This document shows, piece after piece, positions 1-10,189 of a stretch of DNA of 64,000 nucleotides. Under the pieces are notes generated by a model. That model was not told where the DNA came from, did no database searches, and saw only the letters and a program-made list of their open reading frames with translations. The translations under genes were made by a program, and so were the position numbers. The DNA is taken from contig AP026549.1 in assembly GCA_026075535.2 (NCBI GenBank), forward strand, positions 7,874,001 to 7,938,000, in the 5' to 3' direction. The DNA is from Tricholoma matsutake. Taxonomy: Eukaryota; Basidiomycota; Agaricomycetes; Agaricales; Tricholomataceae. The first letter of the stretch is position 1; every line of letters starts with the position of its first letter.

Positions 1-698
1 GGACTGGTGGTCCAACTGTACCCTGGTTCAGGGCATCCCTGTAGGGCGTGGCTGGCGTCTTCTCCTTTTCTGCAGTACTTATCATTTTTTCAGTTGCTTT
101 GTCTAGTTCTTCAATTGTTTCTTTTGCTTGCATTATTACCTCTTTTGAGGATTTGAGTAGACTGGCTGTGAGCTCTTCCATTTTCTCTGTAAATGTGTTC
201 TGTAACATGTTGACAAGTGGGGTCAGTTCCTTCATCACCATGGTAGTAACTTCCCTTGTTGTTTTCATTAATTCCAGCTCTTGGAGTAGGAAGGCCACTG
301 CCCATATTCCATTTAGAGTTTGTAGAGGCATATTCAGTAGGGCTCCAACTTGGAACAGCATCTTGGCCAATGATGTCATTGATGGTGTTGAACCTGATGG
401 AGCCATTAGACCCTTTGCCACTAGCCAGGAGAGCCCTGCTTTGGCATCTGTTATGTCTCCCAAGTTGGTTCCACTTTGGGGTATTGCTCCCATTCATCTA
501 GTACTCCTACCTTTCTCTGCCTGTGAATGGGTTGGTTGCTTCTCTTTGGTGGATAGTTCCAGTGTCATTGCCACAAGGTTCGCCCTTTTTTGTATTGAGT
601 TGGGGTTCTCTGATAGAGTCATTTGCCGAAGTCCTGGTGTAGCTGCCAGTGTCTGATTGTCTGGCATTTTGGTTGCCGGGCGCTGGGGCATTGTTCAC
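1..698 (-). pseudogene. ORF1/gag-like fragment of a retroelement, cut by window edge
   Basis: On the minus strand an open frame runs from the ATG at 493 off the left edge of the window (at least 164 codons, no stop). It contains a helical, K/E-rich stretch (ETIEELDKATEKMISTAEKE) followed by TPATPYRDALNQG, which resembles the N-terminal gag-like ORF upstream of reverse transcriptase in basidiomycete retroelements. A second block at 698-507 (starting MNNAPAPGNQNARQSD) lies in another frame and probably supplies the N-terminus. A TGA directly precedes the ATG at 493. I infer one ORF broken by a frameshift and a stop. No reverse transcriptase is visible because the element leaves the window. The non-LTR assignment is from memory of the family and could be wrong; coding on this strand is more certain. 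Confidence 0.55.
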
Positions 699-916
699 TT
701 TTCCTTTGCTTCAGTTGGGTATTTATGCTATTCTATGGCCCAGGAGTGTAGTTTCCTTTTGATCTGCCCACTTTTAACCATGGGAATTTTCATGAGGTGG
801 CGGTACTGGATCAAGAAGCGTTTTTTTTGTTACTATAGTACATACATATATATGCAGAGTGTCCACAGACATGAAAAGGAGATTAATGAAACAATATAGG
901 GGACATTGTCCCATAG
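699..916. other. No gene seen
   Basis: This is AT-rich sequence between the retroelement fragment and the mannosidase pseudogene. No motif was recognised. Confidence 0.5.
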
Positions 917-3900
917 GTGTATTTTGATATAAATTTTAATGCTTTCCTGATGTGTCACCTGGCTGCTAACTATGTTTCTGTAAAGCATGGAGGATATGAT
1001 GCAAACCCCATTTATAATGCATACAGGTTTTTACAACTGCACAATGATGGAACTGGTGGGGTGCATGATATCGTGTATCATACATTTCACCCATGTTTAT
1101 TCCCCTGTGCTGTAGGCTCCACTCTTGATGAATTTCAAGCTATGGGCTTTCGCAAATTGTTTGTCATTTGAGCAGTGTCCCACATCAATTATGTTGTGGA
1201 AGGTGAAAAGGGCTTTACTGAACAACAGTTAGGATGAATTATCACCCTGTTCAGAGATGTTCGTTGATGGTGATTGTCATTTCAGGTACTCCAGATGACT
1301 TCGCTTCTCCTGGATACTTCTCTTCCAATCTTGTATGATGCCTTTCATTGTGAGAATTCAAATAGTCATTTGACAACAAATTTTAGTCCACTGGCATCCA
1401 TGTTGAACTTACTGCCACATGTTGGACTGCCATTCACAGGTACACTTAACGATGCATCCTCAAATGCTGGTTGACATCACTAATGATGGCCAGCAGAGTG
1501 GTCAGGATGCCATTATGACCATCAACCCTGAGACTGCACAAGTTGACAGTGGGGCATCATTCACCAGTCCTTTTGGCCCAGGTTGATATTTCTTGTCTAT
1601 ACCGCATCACCACTTACATCCTTGTTAGGGTGATACAATGCTTTTACTTGTGTTACTTTTGTAGGCAATGGGTTCACACTTGGCTTACCAATGGAGTTTG
1701 GTGTCTGGTCAGACAACACACCCATCTGTAATGTTATGACTGTCCCACCTGTCCCAGGTACAAGAGCTTGCATAATCTCGGCATCTTGAAATATGACCCA
1801 TTGTTCTTATTTGAGCATAGGTCCCAAACTTGGTGCACTTCTCACCTTTGCTCCAGCTCCTGGAGGTAGAAAGACTGTGATTCTTGCATGGGCAGGGGTC
1901 TCGCTCATTTCAAGGGTGCAAGCCTGTTCAAATGCCAACTCGGAAATTCTGGATTACAACTTCAATGCTGTTCACAGCACAGATAGAGCACAGTGGAATG
2001 AACTATTAAGCAGGATCCAGGTGGATACCACTGGTGTGGCTATGGAGATCATTCAGTTGTTCTATTCATCTGTGGGTATTCAATAGGATGACTCAGAGCA
2101 AAATATATTTTACTGATTGAAATTGTATTTTCAGCTCTACCAAATGCATATATCTCCAGCCAATTGTGCATTCAAAGTTTCTTTTCAAATGATACATGAT
2201 CTTTATACCCTCAATTTATAGATATGGGAGAAAATCCGAAATGGATGTCTACAGAACCTTATTATGATTCTTTCTATTGCAATGTACATCATTGTTACTT
2301 GGAAATTGTGGAAATGATGAGACTCAAATTTCCAGTGGGATACATTCCGAACCCTCTACCCCCTGATGTCTCTCCATGACCCCATTAGATTTGCTGAAAT
2401 TGTGCATGGCATGATTAATATTCAGGGCCATGAAGGCATGGTCTAGAGTTTAACATTATTCACTGCAATTGTTATTTATTGTTATGGGATACGATGGCTG
2501 CCTGAGTGCTGTGGTGCAACAGTCCAGCAATTGATGCAGGGTGGCAGCAGTATGTCTAACTCTTCTAGTTCACACTACCAGTATACTCATATCATTTCAA
2601 CAGATGGTGATCCCATTTTGGGCAAATTTTTTGTCAAGTATGGCCACCTCTTTTCCCAAAGTGGAAGCACTAACAGTTGTGCAGGTTCCAAGTGCAAGCT
2701 GCATCCCTGAATGCCTCTGGAGAAGCACTTTACAGCACTCTTCTGCCTGATGCCAAGAATGAGGCTCCTGATTGGGATTTGCAGGGTCAACAAGCTGACC
2801 CTTGGAAAGAATTCAGTAGGTGCACGTCTATCTAACCTGCAAATTAACCTTGAAAAATCAATATCTAGATTATATTCTGTCAGATTATGTTGATGCACCT
2901 GGTCATACGGGCATGACTACTAGACAGACATCTCGTACCATGGAAGTTTGTGATTTTATTTTATTTCTTTTGCCTGGGACCATGTTGACCACAATTTTCA
3001 GTATGCTTTCAATGATTTTGTGATCTACCAAGTTGCAAAACTGCTTGGCAACATGGCTGATGCTCAGAAGGTGATTTCTCCCCCCTCTCCCTCTTTTTAT
3101 CCTATCCTTGTCTGATATTTGCTACATACTCACAAGTATGCCACACACTATGGGACCACACTGTCTCCTTCCCAGGTACCAATTTTTCTGGAATGGCACA
3201 GGTATGGTTCTCATTACAATGCTACCTTGTTGTGTTGAACAAATAGAGATGTTTTGCAATAGCAACAAAGGATGAATGGGACCTTCATATACACAGATCT
3301 GAGACACTGTAGCGTCAATGACCCAATGCACTCGACATGTTATTTCAATCCTGACAACCATGATGGTTTTTATGAAAGGGAGGATCAATGTTCATCACAG
3401 TTGTTCCATGATTCTCATTAGTTCCAAACTCCCAGGTTCTCCCATTGTTGTAAGTTTATCTATTTGGTTTATGAACATCACTGAAAGCCTTGTGGTGATG
3501 ACAAGTATTCACAAGTACATCCCATAAATGTATTAACACAGGAACGCTGAAAAGTTTCTGCCAAGTTTGCTCCACACGATGACGCAAAGTTGATAGAACT
3601 GCAAGGAGGATCTAAGAATTTTTAGTGAGCAGCTTAAAGTCATTTTCTATTAGGTGTGGAACTATTTTTATGCATAAATATCCGATATATGCTCAAAATG
3701 TTTTGCATCAAGGGCTACTTTGATGTTACAGATGAACCTTCACAAGGGATTCCAACACTGGGTCACTATTCCAACAACCCAGGTCTGAGCACCCAAATAT
3801 CATGACAAATCATTACACAATCCTACAATACCACAGTGAGTGGCCTTCCTGGAAACGATGGTACAGTTGTTTTGCTATCCATCCCCATGTCACTATCACT

Positions 3901-3978
3901 AAATTCATATCTCCAGATTCCAGTTCATCACTTTTCTTTTCCTCTGCCTTGTTGAGACATCACAGGGGCCATGGGAAG
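917..3978 (+). pseudogene. Decayed GH92 alpha-mannosidase gene, truncated at both ends
   Basis: Family-like segments occur in the right order but in different frames. They include HGGYDANPIYNA (about 995), VDITNDGQQSGQDA (about 1471), FGVWSDNTPIC (about 1700), RAQWNELLSRIQVDTTGV (about 1987), a segment reading NPKWMSTEPYYDSFYC (about 2235), YQVAKLLGNMADAQK (about 3027), DDAKLIELQGGSK (about 3580), YFDVTDEPSQGIPTLGHY (3716-3769), GLPGND (about 3840) and GAMGS (about 3965). These match the glycoside hydrolase family 92 (exo-alpha-mannosidase) layout. Remnant introns can be seen, for example between GLPGND and GAMGS. Many stops and frameshifts rule out function. The first part of the family domain is missing, and the gene ends exactly where the hAT-like terminus starts at 3979, so the C-terminal part is lost. 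Confidence 0.85.
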
Positions 3979-4615
3979 TAGTGTTTTAAGGTCCATTTTT
4001 TGACCCCCAAAAGGGCAACCATGGACCACAACCAGTCCAAACCATTGCCCAAACTTGGAGGACCACAACTGAAAAGACTGGTTTTGACTGGTCTCAACTA
4101 CTATTTTTACAGTAAATAAATTTTATTATAAAACTAATTACATCACCCTGTGAGCAGGTGCTTGCAGCGGTGGGGGGAGTTGCTAACAGAAAGAAAAAAG
4201 AAAAAAAGACCAGAGCAAAAAAGAAACAACCCCACCATCTCGCATTTGTTGTGAGGGTGGGTGTCATACATTGTCCCCCTATATTCATCATTGTTGGCCT
4301 TGTGTTGTCATCCCCACGTCGTTGTGCATTGTCCTCACATTGTTGTCCCCGCATTGTCATTCATTGCCCTCACGTTGCCATCCCTGTGTCATTGTGCATC
4401 ATCCCCTCCCCATCATTTGTTGCCATCCTCCTCATTCTCATTGTTGTTTATTCATTCTGTTCTCCCTGTTGTTCATCAGCCCTTCCCTGTGTTGTCGTGG
4501 CACTGTTCATCATCAGCACCTCTATTGCCCCCTACAAGCAGTGGCTCGCAGGTGGGGTGGTGGTGCTGTGTGATGTGGCACCTGTCATGGTCTGGGTACA
4601 GGACCCATTGCCACC

Positions 4616-4635
4616 CTGTGAGCAGTGGCTCACAG
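4616..4635. repeat. Perfect stem-loop CTGTGAGC-AGTG-GCTCACAG
   Basis: This is an 8-bp perfect stem with a 4-nt AGTG loop. It belongs to the dispersed hairpin family. Weaker copies lie near 4148 and 4535. Confidence 0.85.
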
Positions 4636-4675
4636 CAGCAGCATAGGGCAGGGGGTATTGTCATTGTTATCAAAC

Positions 4676-4734
4676 CTATGAAAGAAATCAAATTGGTTAG
4701 TAAAAAACAAAGAAATCAAAGATAAGGAACATAC
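4676..4734 (-). other. Intron-like sequence
   Basis: Read on the minus strand it starts GTATGT, contains ACTAACC near the 3' part, then a T-rich tract, and ends CATAG. It has all the signals of a fungal spliceosomal intron (59 nt) and lies between hairpin-bearing blocks of the element. Confidence 0.6.
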
Positions 4735-4958
4735 CCAGGCCCAAACGATGCTAGTCATCATTTGGGTGCTTTGTGTTTGTTTGTTCAGTTCCAAGCTAGG
4801 TGGTGTGGGCATCACTGGTGGGGTAGGGCACAGGCAGCAGGGGTGGTGGTGCTTTGTGACATGGCAGCAGTGGCAGCAGATCCTGCTGGGAGTGTGGCAT
4901 TGTCATGGGCCCTGTTGGCTCTTGCTGTTGCCATCTAGGAACAGAGCTTGTTGCCACC

Positions 4959-4978
4959 CTGCAAGCAGAGGCTTGCAG
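4959..4978. repeat. Perfect stem-loop CTGCAAGC-AGAG-GCTTGCAG
   Basis: This is an 8-bp perfect stem. Compared with the copy at 4616, two stem positions changed on both sides, so pairing is kept. Confidence 0.85.
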
Positions 4979-5027
4979 CAGCAGCATGGGGCATGGATAG
5001 GTTATGGGCAATGTTGTTGGCTAGAAA

Positions 5028-5076
5028 CTGAAAAGAAACAGTTAGTAAAACATGAAAATAAGTATAATAGACTTAC
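5028..5076 (-). other. Intron-like sequence
   Basis: Read on the minus strand it starts GTAAGT, has TTTTACTAACTG, and ends TTTTCAG (49 nt). It is followed downstream by the same hairpin-bearing context as the intron at 4676. Confidence 0.6.
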
Positions 5077-5453
5077 TCTGGGGGCACAAACGACAACTAG
5101 CATCATCTGGGCCCCCTGCCTTGCATTTGTTTGTTGGTGGTCCTTTGGGGTTGTCATTGGTGGTGGGTGAAGATGGTGGGCAGCATGGGATTGTAAGTTT
5201 GTTGTTGTGGGAATCATCTCACAGATGGTGCCACTTTGATTTTTGGGAGCACAAACATGACCACATGGTCTGTGCACAGCCACAGGGTATATAAGCACCT
5301 ACCAAATGACTACTTTTTTCTCTGGGCTTCTCCCTCTGCACATAAATATTAGCATAATAGCATAAATAGTTATAATTTGTACTTATATTAGATCTGTTTT
5401 ATTACTATCCATGTAAGTTTAAGTATATATATTGTACTTTCTATATACTGTGA

Positions 5454-5485
5454 CAAGACCAGTTGCAACCAATTGCAACTGGTCT
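5454..5485. repeat. Long perfect palindrome
   Basis: Two 14-nt arms (AAGACCAGTTGCAA and its complement) are separated by CCAA. The palindrome lies in the right sub-terminal part of the hAT-like element. Confidence 0.9.
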
Positions 5486-5649
5486 TCAAACAGTTTTCAA
5501 ATATCTCTAAAATGAGGCAACCAGCAACTGCACTGACCCAAAATGAGGGCAACCACAACTGAAAAAAAGACTGGACCAAGGTTTGGTCCAGTTCAGTCCT
5601 ATGGTTATTTTTGGTCCTATAGACTGGACCTTGAAACACTAGTCTCTTG

Positions 5650-7562
5650 CAAAAACTTTCAGTCAAAGAATTGTATGCTCATGTATTGTATCAATGCAAA
5701 ACATTGTTATGGAACTGACTCAGGTTTTAAAAATAATTTGAAAACAGCAAGACAATGTAAAGTGAAGAGAATAATTGCACAACACATGCAACAGCAATTG
5801 TGGGACCAATCCACATGTGCAAATTCAAAGCTAATTCCTGGAAAACTGGCTTTATGTGTGGGAATGCCTGTTATGATTAGGACTAACTCTGCAACTGAGC
5901 TTTCAATCACAAAGGGTCAGGAAGCAATTGTTCATTCTTGGGATTATAGCACAAACTCAGAAGGGAAAATGATTTTGGAGACTTTATTTGTGTGCTTAGT
6001 AATCCCCCAACCGATGTTCAAATTGATGGCTTACCACCACATGTAGTGCCTCTAACAAGAACATCTGTTTTAACCTCTCTTCACTTACCTGATGACACTT
6101 GCCTCAACATTTCACATAACCAGGTGGAGGTTTTGCCAAACTTTGCAATGACAGATTCTGCCTCACAAGGAAAAACCTGGAAACAAAATGTAGTTGACTT
6201 AGGACATAGTGATACACATCAAGCTTATTACACTGCTCTGTCAAGAGGTTCAACTGCTGCAGGAACTTTGATTCCTTCTGGATTCCATCCTCACAAAATT
6301 CAAGGAGGAGCTTCAGGTGCACTTAAACAAGAATTCTGAGAATTAGAAATGTTAGACACAATTACAACTCTGCAATTTTATGGAAATCTGGATGCAGACA
6401 TGATGATGGCAGACAGACACAACATACTGATCTCTCTGTTGAGAAAAAAAAGGGAGCAGAATTTATGCCTGAAACTATGCACAAAGCATTGCAATGGAGT
6501 CCAAGGGATCCTTACTTAGAGTGGACTTATAGTGACTTGGATTGGCACTTGATCAAACCTTCTGGAAATGATAGTGCTGCTGTTGCTCAGAATAAAAATT
6601 TAGGAAATACTCCAAGTAACTCTAGAAAACACAAAGACACTGAGGCAGAAGCTACAGTTCTAAAGTCACTAGGAAAAACTTCTGAATCACCGAAAAAGAA
6701 ACAGAAAATAACAAGAGGAAAAAGCCAAAGAAAGACTGATGATTCTGCATTGAGACATTTTCCTGGGCAGCCTGAAGGAACCTGTTGGTCAAACAATAGT
6801 TGTGTGTATGATGCTGTGGTCACAGTGCTTTTCAACACTTGGAAAGAAAATGCTCATGTAAATAACATAAGTTGGACTGAGATCAATAATGACTTAATGT
6901 CAAGATTGATTCAAGGGTTCAATGATTACACAAACAGACATGTTGCACCTGAACAGCACCAATTATTATTAGAGGATGTGCATGAGTCTATGCAGAGAGG
7001 GCTAGTTTGTTTATCTGATCAATTTCAGTTTGGGTGCTATACTAGCATTTCATCAGTGCTTGAACGTGTTTTGAGATGTAATCAGCCCATCACTTCTTGG
7101 GTGTGAAAGTGCAGAGTACCAACCCATCCTACAATGTGAGAGACAACTGATGCCACATGTTTGGTCACAACTTATCCATTGCCTGACCAAAGTTTGCAAA
7201 GACACTTGGATGACTTTCATCAGGAACTGGTGTCTCACTGTGAAATTTGTGGACAGTTACAAGTCAGAGTTGCCACATTTAATCATCTACCTCCTTTGCT
7301 GGCATTTCAATGGGTAGGTGGAACTACACCAACTTTGACACAAGAGGTCAATATAACTCCAGGTAGCACACAAAAAAGGTATACATTTAGAGGTTTAATT
7401 CATTATGCAAATAACCATTTTACTGCACACATTTCTGTGGCTTCTGGAACTTGGTTCCATGATGGGATAAGTACAGGCTGGGCATTGGCATGGCAACCAC
7501 TACAAGAACATCATATTAGTACAGCAATTTGTGCCATTTACAGCCAAGTGCTTGCCCTATAG
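5650..7562 (+). pseudogene. Helitron helicase C-terminal part with C-terminal peptidase domain
   Basis: The stretch around 5820-6320 encodes the distal part of a PIF1-type Helitron helicase: IPGKLALCVGMPVMIR, ATELSITKGQEAIV, then QVEVLPNFAMTDSASQGKT and HQAYYTALSRGSTAAGT, the usual final helicase motifs. A frameshift falls near 6000. Downstream (6465-7562) is a cysteine-peptidase-like domain: GTCWSNNSCVYDAV carries the likely nucleophile box, and HFTAHISVASGTWF has the family-like histidine. A TGA at about 7104 separates the two parts of this domain. Fused helicase-peptidase ORFs are common in mushroom Helitrons. The Rep part and upstream helicase motifs are absent, so this is a 5'-truncated remnant. 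Confidence 0.8.
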
Positions 7563-7603
7563 AGAACTCGGACCTGCCATGCACAGCAATGGCCCACTAG
7601 CCC

Positions 7604-7800
7604 ATGTCTATGCAACTTACATGCTCAATTATGTTGTATTGTACTGTACTGTACTGTACAGGAAGCAATACAATAGTGCAATCCCAGCTGCCTAATGCCA
7701 ATGCCTGTGTTGGTCAATTCATTGGTTACCATGTCTATACAACTTACATGTTACTGTATTGTAATGTACTGTACTGTCCACAAAGCTATCCAATGGTTGC
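7604..7800. repeat. Two imperfect direct copies with GTACT repeats
   Basis: The phrase CCATGTCTAT(G/A)CAACTTACATG occurs at about 7604 and 7729. Each is followed by a short run of TGTACTGTACTG. Confidence 0.7.
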
Positions 7801-7918
7801 ATACATTGGTAGTATAGTAGGTACATATATATAGAGCATTCAACAGCATCCACCAAACCTTAACCCATATCATTCAATACATTGTAGCTTACCTATAAAT
7901 TTCTGTCCTGACACCCCC

Positions 7919-8155
7919 TTGGTGTTAACATCATGGTGGGCACATTTTAGAATGATGGTTGATGATTTGCTCCAGCAATCAAATGTTCATAAGTGCTCTG
8001 CTAACAAAAATAAAGATGGATCTCAAAACAAAGCATGTCCATTCAAAGGTGGTCTGGATAATATATGGGGTAGATGCAAGGCAAGATTTCCTTGCCCCGG
8101 CTGCAGGCAATTACATCCATTTCATACATCAAAGTACTGTAGTGACAGGTTATAG
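7919..8155 (+). pseudogene. Helitron internal fragment
   Basis: The 78-codon frame reads SWWAHFRMMVDDLLQQSNVH, then CPFKGGLDNIWGRCKARFPC. This matches the Helitron segment with a conserved WGxCKARFPR box that normally lies upstream of the helicase. Here it lies downstream of the helicase/peptidase remnant, so it comes from a second copy or a rearrangement. Confidence 0.7.
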
Positions 8156-10189
8156 CATGGTACATGTAGGATGGTAATTACAGGTCTGCATGATATATAA
8201 TGAATCCACATGATGTTCAGATTATGGTGCACAGTTCCTGGTGGCCCCTTGCTGGTTGGGTGCATTCCTGCTTGCCATATTGTTGCACCCCCCTGCTACA
8301 ATGAATCCTTTTATGTCTGGGGTTCCTCCTGTCAATCAATCCATCACCTGTTCCTGAAATATGATCGGGGAGTGGTAGTTTGTCTGTTCTTAAAATAGAC
8401 ATTACTATGTGATGAATGATCGAGTGTTCTGTTCTTCATTGACAGTTCTTCTATGTTCTGTCTTCCATCAATTGGGTGGTTGTTATGTTTGCCATAGAAT
8501 ATGTTTCTCAAATTTCATGGAAATATATTTTTATTTCATTTTTTATTTATTTCATTTTCCTTTCCCTTTTTTCATGTTGTGTCATTATCGCAGCCCTCGA
8601 CTCAGCAAATCAATATGTAAGGATCAAAAAACATATTTTGGTGACATGTGTTCAAGTGCGTGCATGACCTTTCAACTATGGTCTAGTTACAAGGTGTCTG
8701 GGTCAAATCTGGGTTTGCAAAATTTTGTGAACTCCTCCCCTTTCCAAAATAGATACTGTCCATAGTATATATCCACCTTGGGCAACCACTGCTGCAGCTA
8801 AAAATATGCTGCCCCTTGTGCCGGTTCCACAAATGTTGATCACTGTCCATCACAGCCATCAATGGATTTCCTTATTGAGTTATCACATCATCATGATGGA
8901 CAATTCGGCTCCCTCCAACATTGCCATCAATGTTACTGCGATGTGTTGCACTTGTCATTCCTGACAATGAGCACACTGTTCCATTCATTCTGGACCCTTT
9001 CCCTTCGCTTTTTTTGATAGACAACACTTAATGGTGTATATAGAGTGTTTATTAACAGTTATTTCTGCTTTTCTATCTATATTCAGCCTGCAGTAAGCTT
9101 GCTCCCCTGATCAGGGGAGGAGAAGGGGGTCTCTTCTCTTGATTGAGGGGCTCTACTATGTGTACAGTGATAGATAATAATATGTATAGCTATATACATG
9201 ACTGGGATAGTTCTACATGAGTAGGGAAGGTGTGAAAGAAAGAGAATTGACAAGGATGATGAGAGTGGGTACTGTCTACTGACCTTGTAGATCCTCTACC
9301 ACAATGGGGGCTATGTGGATGGGTACTAGCATGTACTGAGGGGTAGGGAATGAGATTGGGAGAACTGAGGAGCATGGGTTGGGTGTCAGGGCAGCTATAT
9401 GGGCAGGGAGAGATTATCACTTATGGTGAATTACCTGCATTCCTGGGCCTTGCCCTTCCAAAATGCGAATATATATAGCATTTAATAGTCATACTAAACA
9501 GTATTAGAGACCCATAAATAGCTCTGTAGCAGTCAGAGTGAGCAGAAGAGCACATAATAGGTCAGGAGGAGATATACTTACCCTGTGACATCCATGGCAC
9601 CAAAATGTTCGCTTTTTTTGAATTATAGGTCTAATGGTAAAGTAGAACAAAGGTTAGTATATGTTATGGCATGGGAGGAAGCTCCTGGCTTACCAGCACA
9701 TGGGTCTCCCATCAGCAGATGTGAGAATCACTCAGTATGGAGCACACACCTTTCCTATCATTCAAAGGGCATTCAGAGCATATACATCAGCAAAATCACA
9801 TTAAGTATGCATTGGTTTGGCTCAATTACATACTTGCATGAAGTATGAAACCTATAGCTATTCACATTCCGTCTTCTCAAAAACTTGTATATCTTCATGC
9901 AAATATAATATTTAGTTCTATTCTGATTCCAAGTTTCATCTGCATTGCATGCTTGACAAAAACATGTAAGATAGTTTGGATTCTTGAGACATGTTTGTGA
10001 TACTAGCCAATTTTGTCTGCAAGTTTTTCCAGGGCTTGCAATACTTCTCAAAACTTGGCAAAGAACAGGGATTGTGGTCCAATGTTATGCTCAAGTTTGC
10101 CTACATGCCCCACAACATGGAAACTGGTGACAAGATTATATTGTCTGATACTGTAACTAGGACTGCTCCTATCCCAACAACACATGTGT
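8156..10189. other. Gene-poor stretch
   Basis: No convincing gene was found. A GC-rich inverted stretch (CTCCCCTGATCAGGGGAG) lies near 9103. Short open frames here have no recognisable motif. Confidence 0.5.

Larger units (their letters stand above)
3979..5641. mobile_element. Non-autonomous hAT-like element with hairpin/intron core
   Basis: The ends are inverted repeats: TAGTGTTTTAAGGTCCA at 3979 and, read from the other strand at 5641, the same with one difference. Weaker inverted similarity continues inward (GGACCACAACCAGTCC-type sequence). There is no transposase. The core (about 4140-5260) holds GAGC-NNNN-GCTC stem-loops and two minus-strand intron-like sequences. The flanks show no 8-bp duplication, and they belong to different hosts: the GH92 pseudogene on the left and Helitron sequence on the right. 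This suggests recombination between two copies or a later deletion. Assignment to hAT rests on the TAGTG terminus and on sister elements in this window that do have 8-bp duplications. Confidence 0.65.

Noticed and set aside
48..656. Plus-strand open frame of 202 codons
   Set aside because: It lies opposite the minus-strand gag-like frame, which has recognisable family residues; the plus frame is Ser/Val/Ile-rich antisense noise.
4158..4725. Several overlapping plus-strand frames rich in Cys, His, Ser and Pro
   Set aside because: They come from low-complexity repeat DNA and overlap each other in three frames; the splice-like signals are on the other strand.
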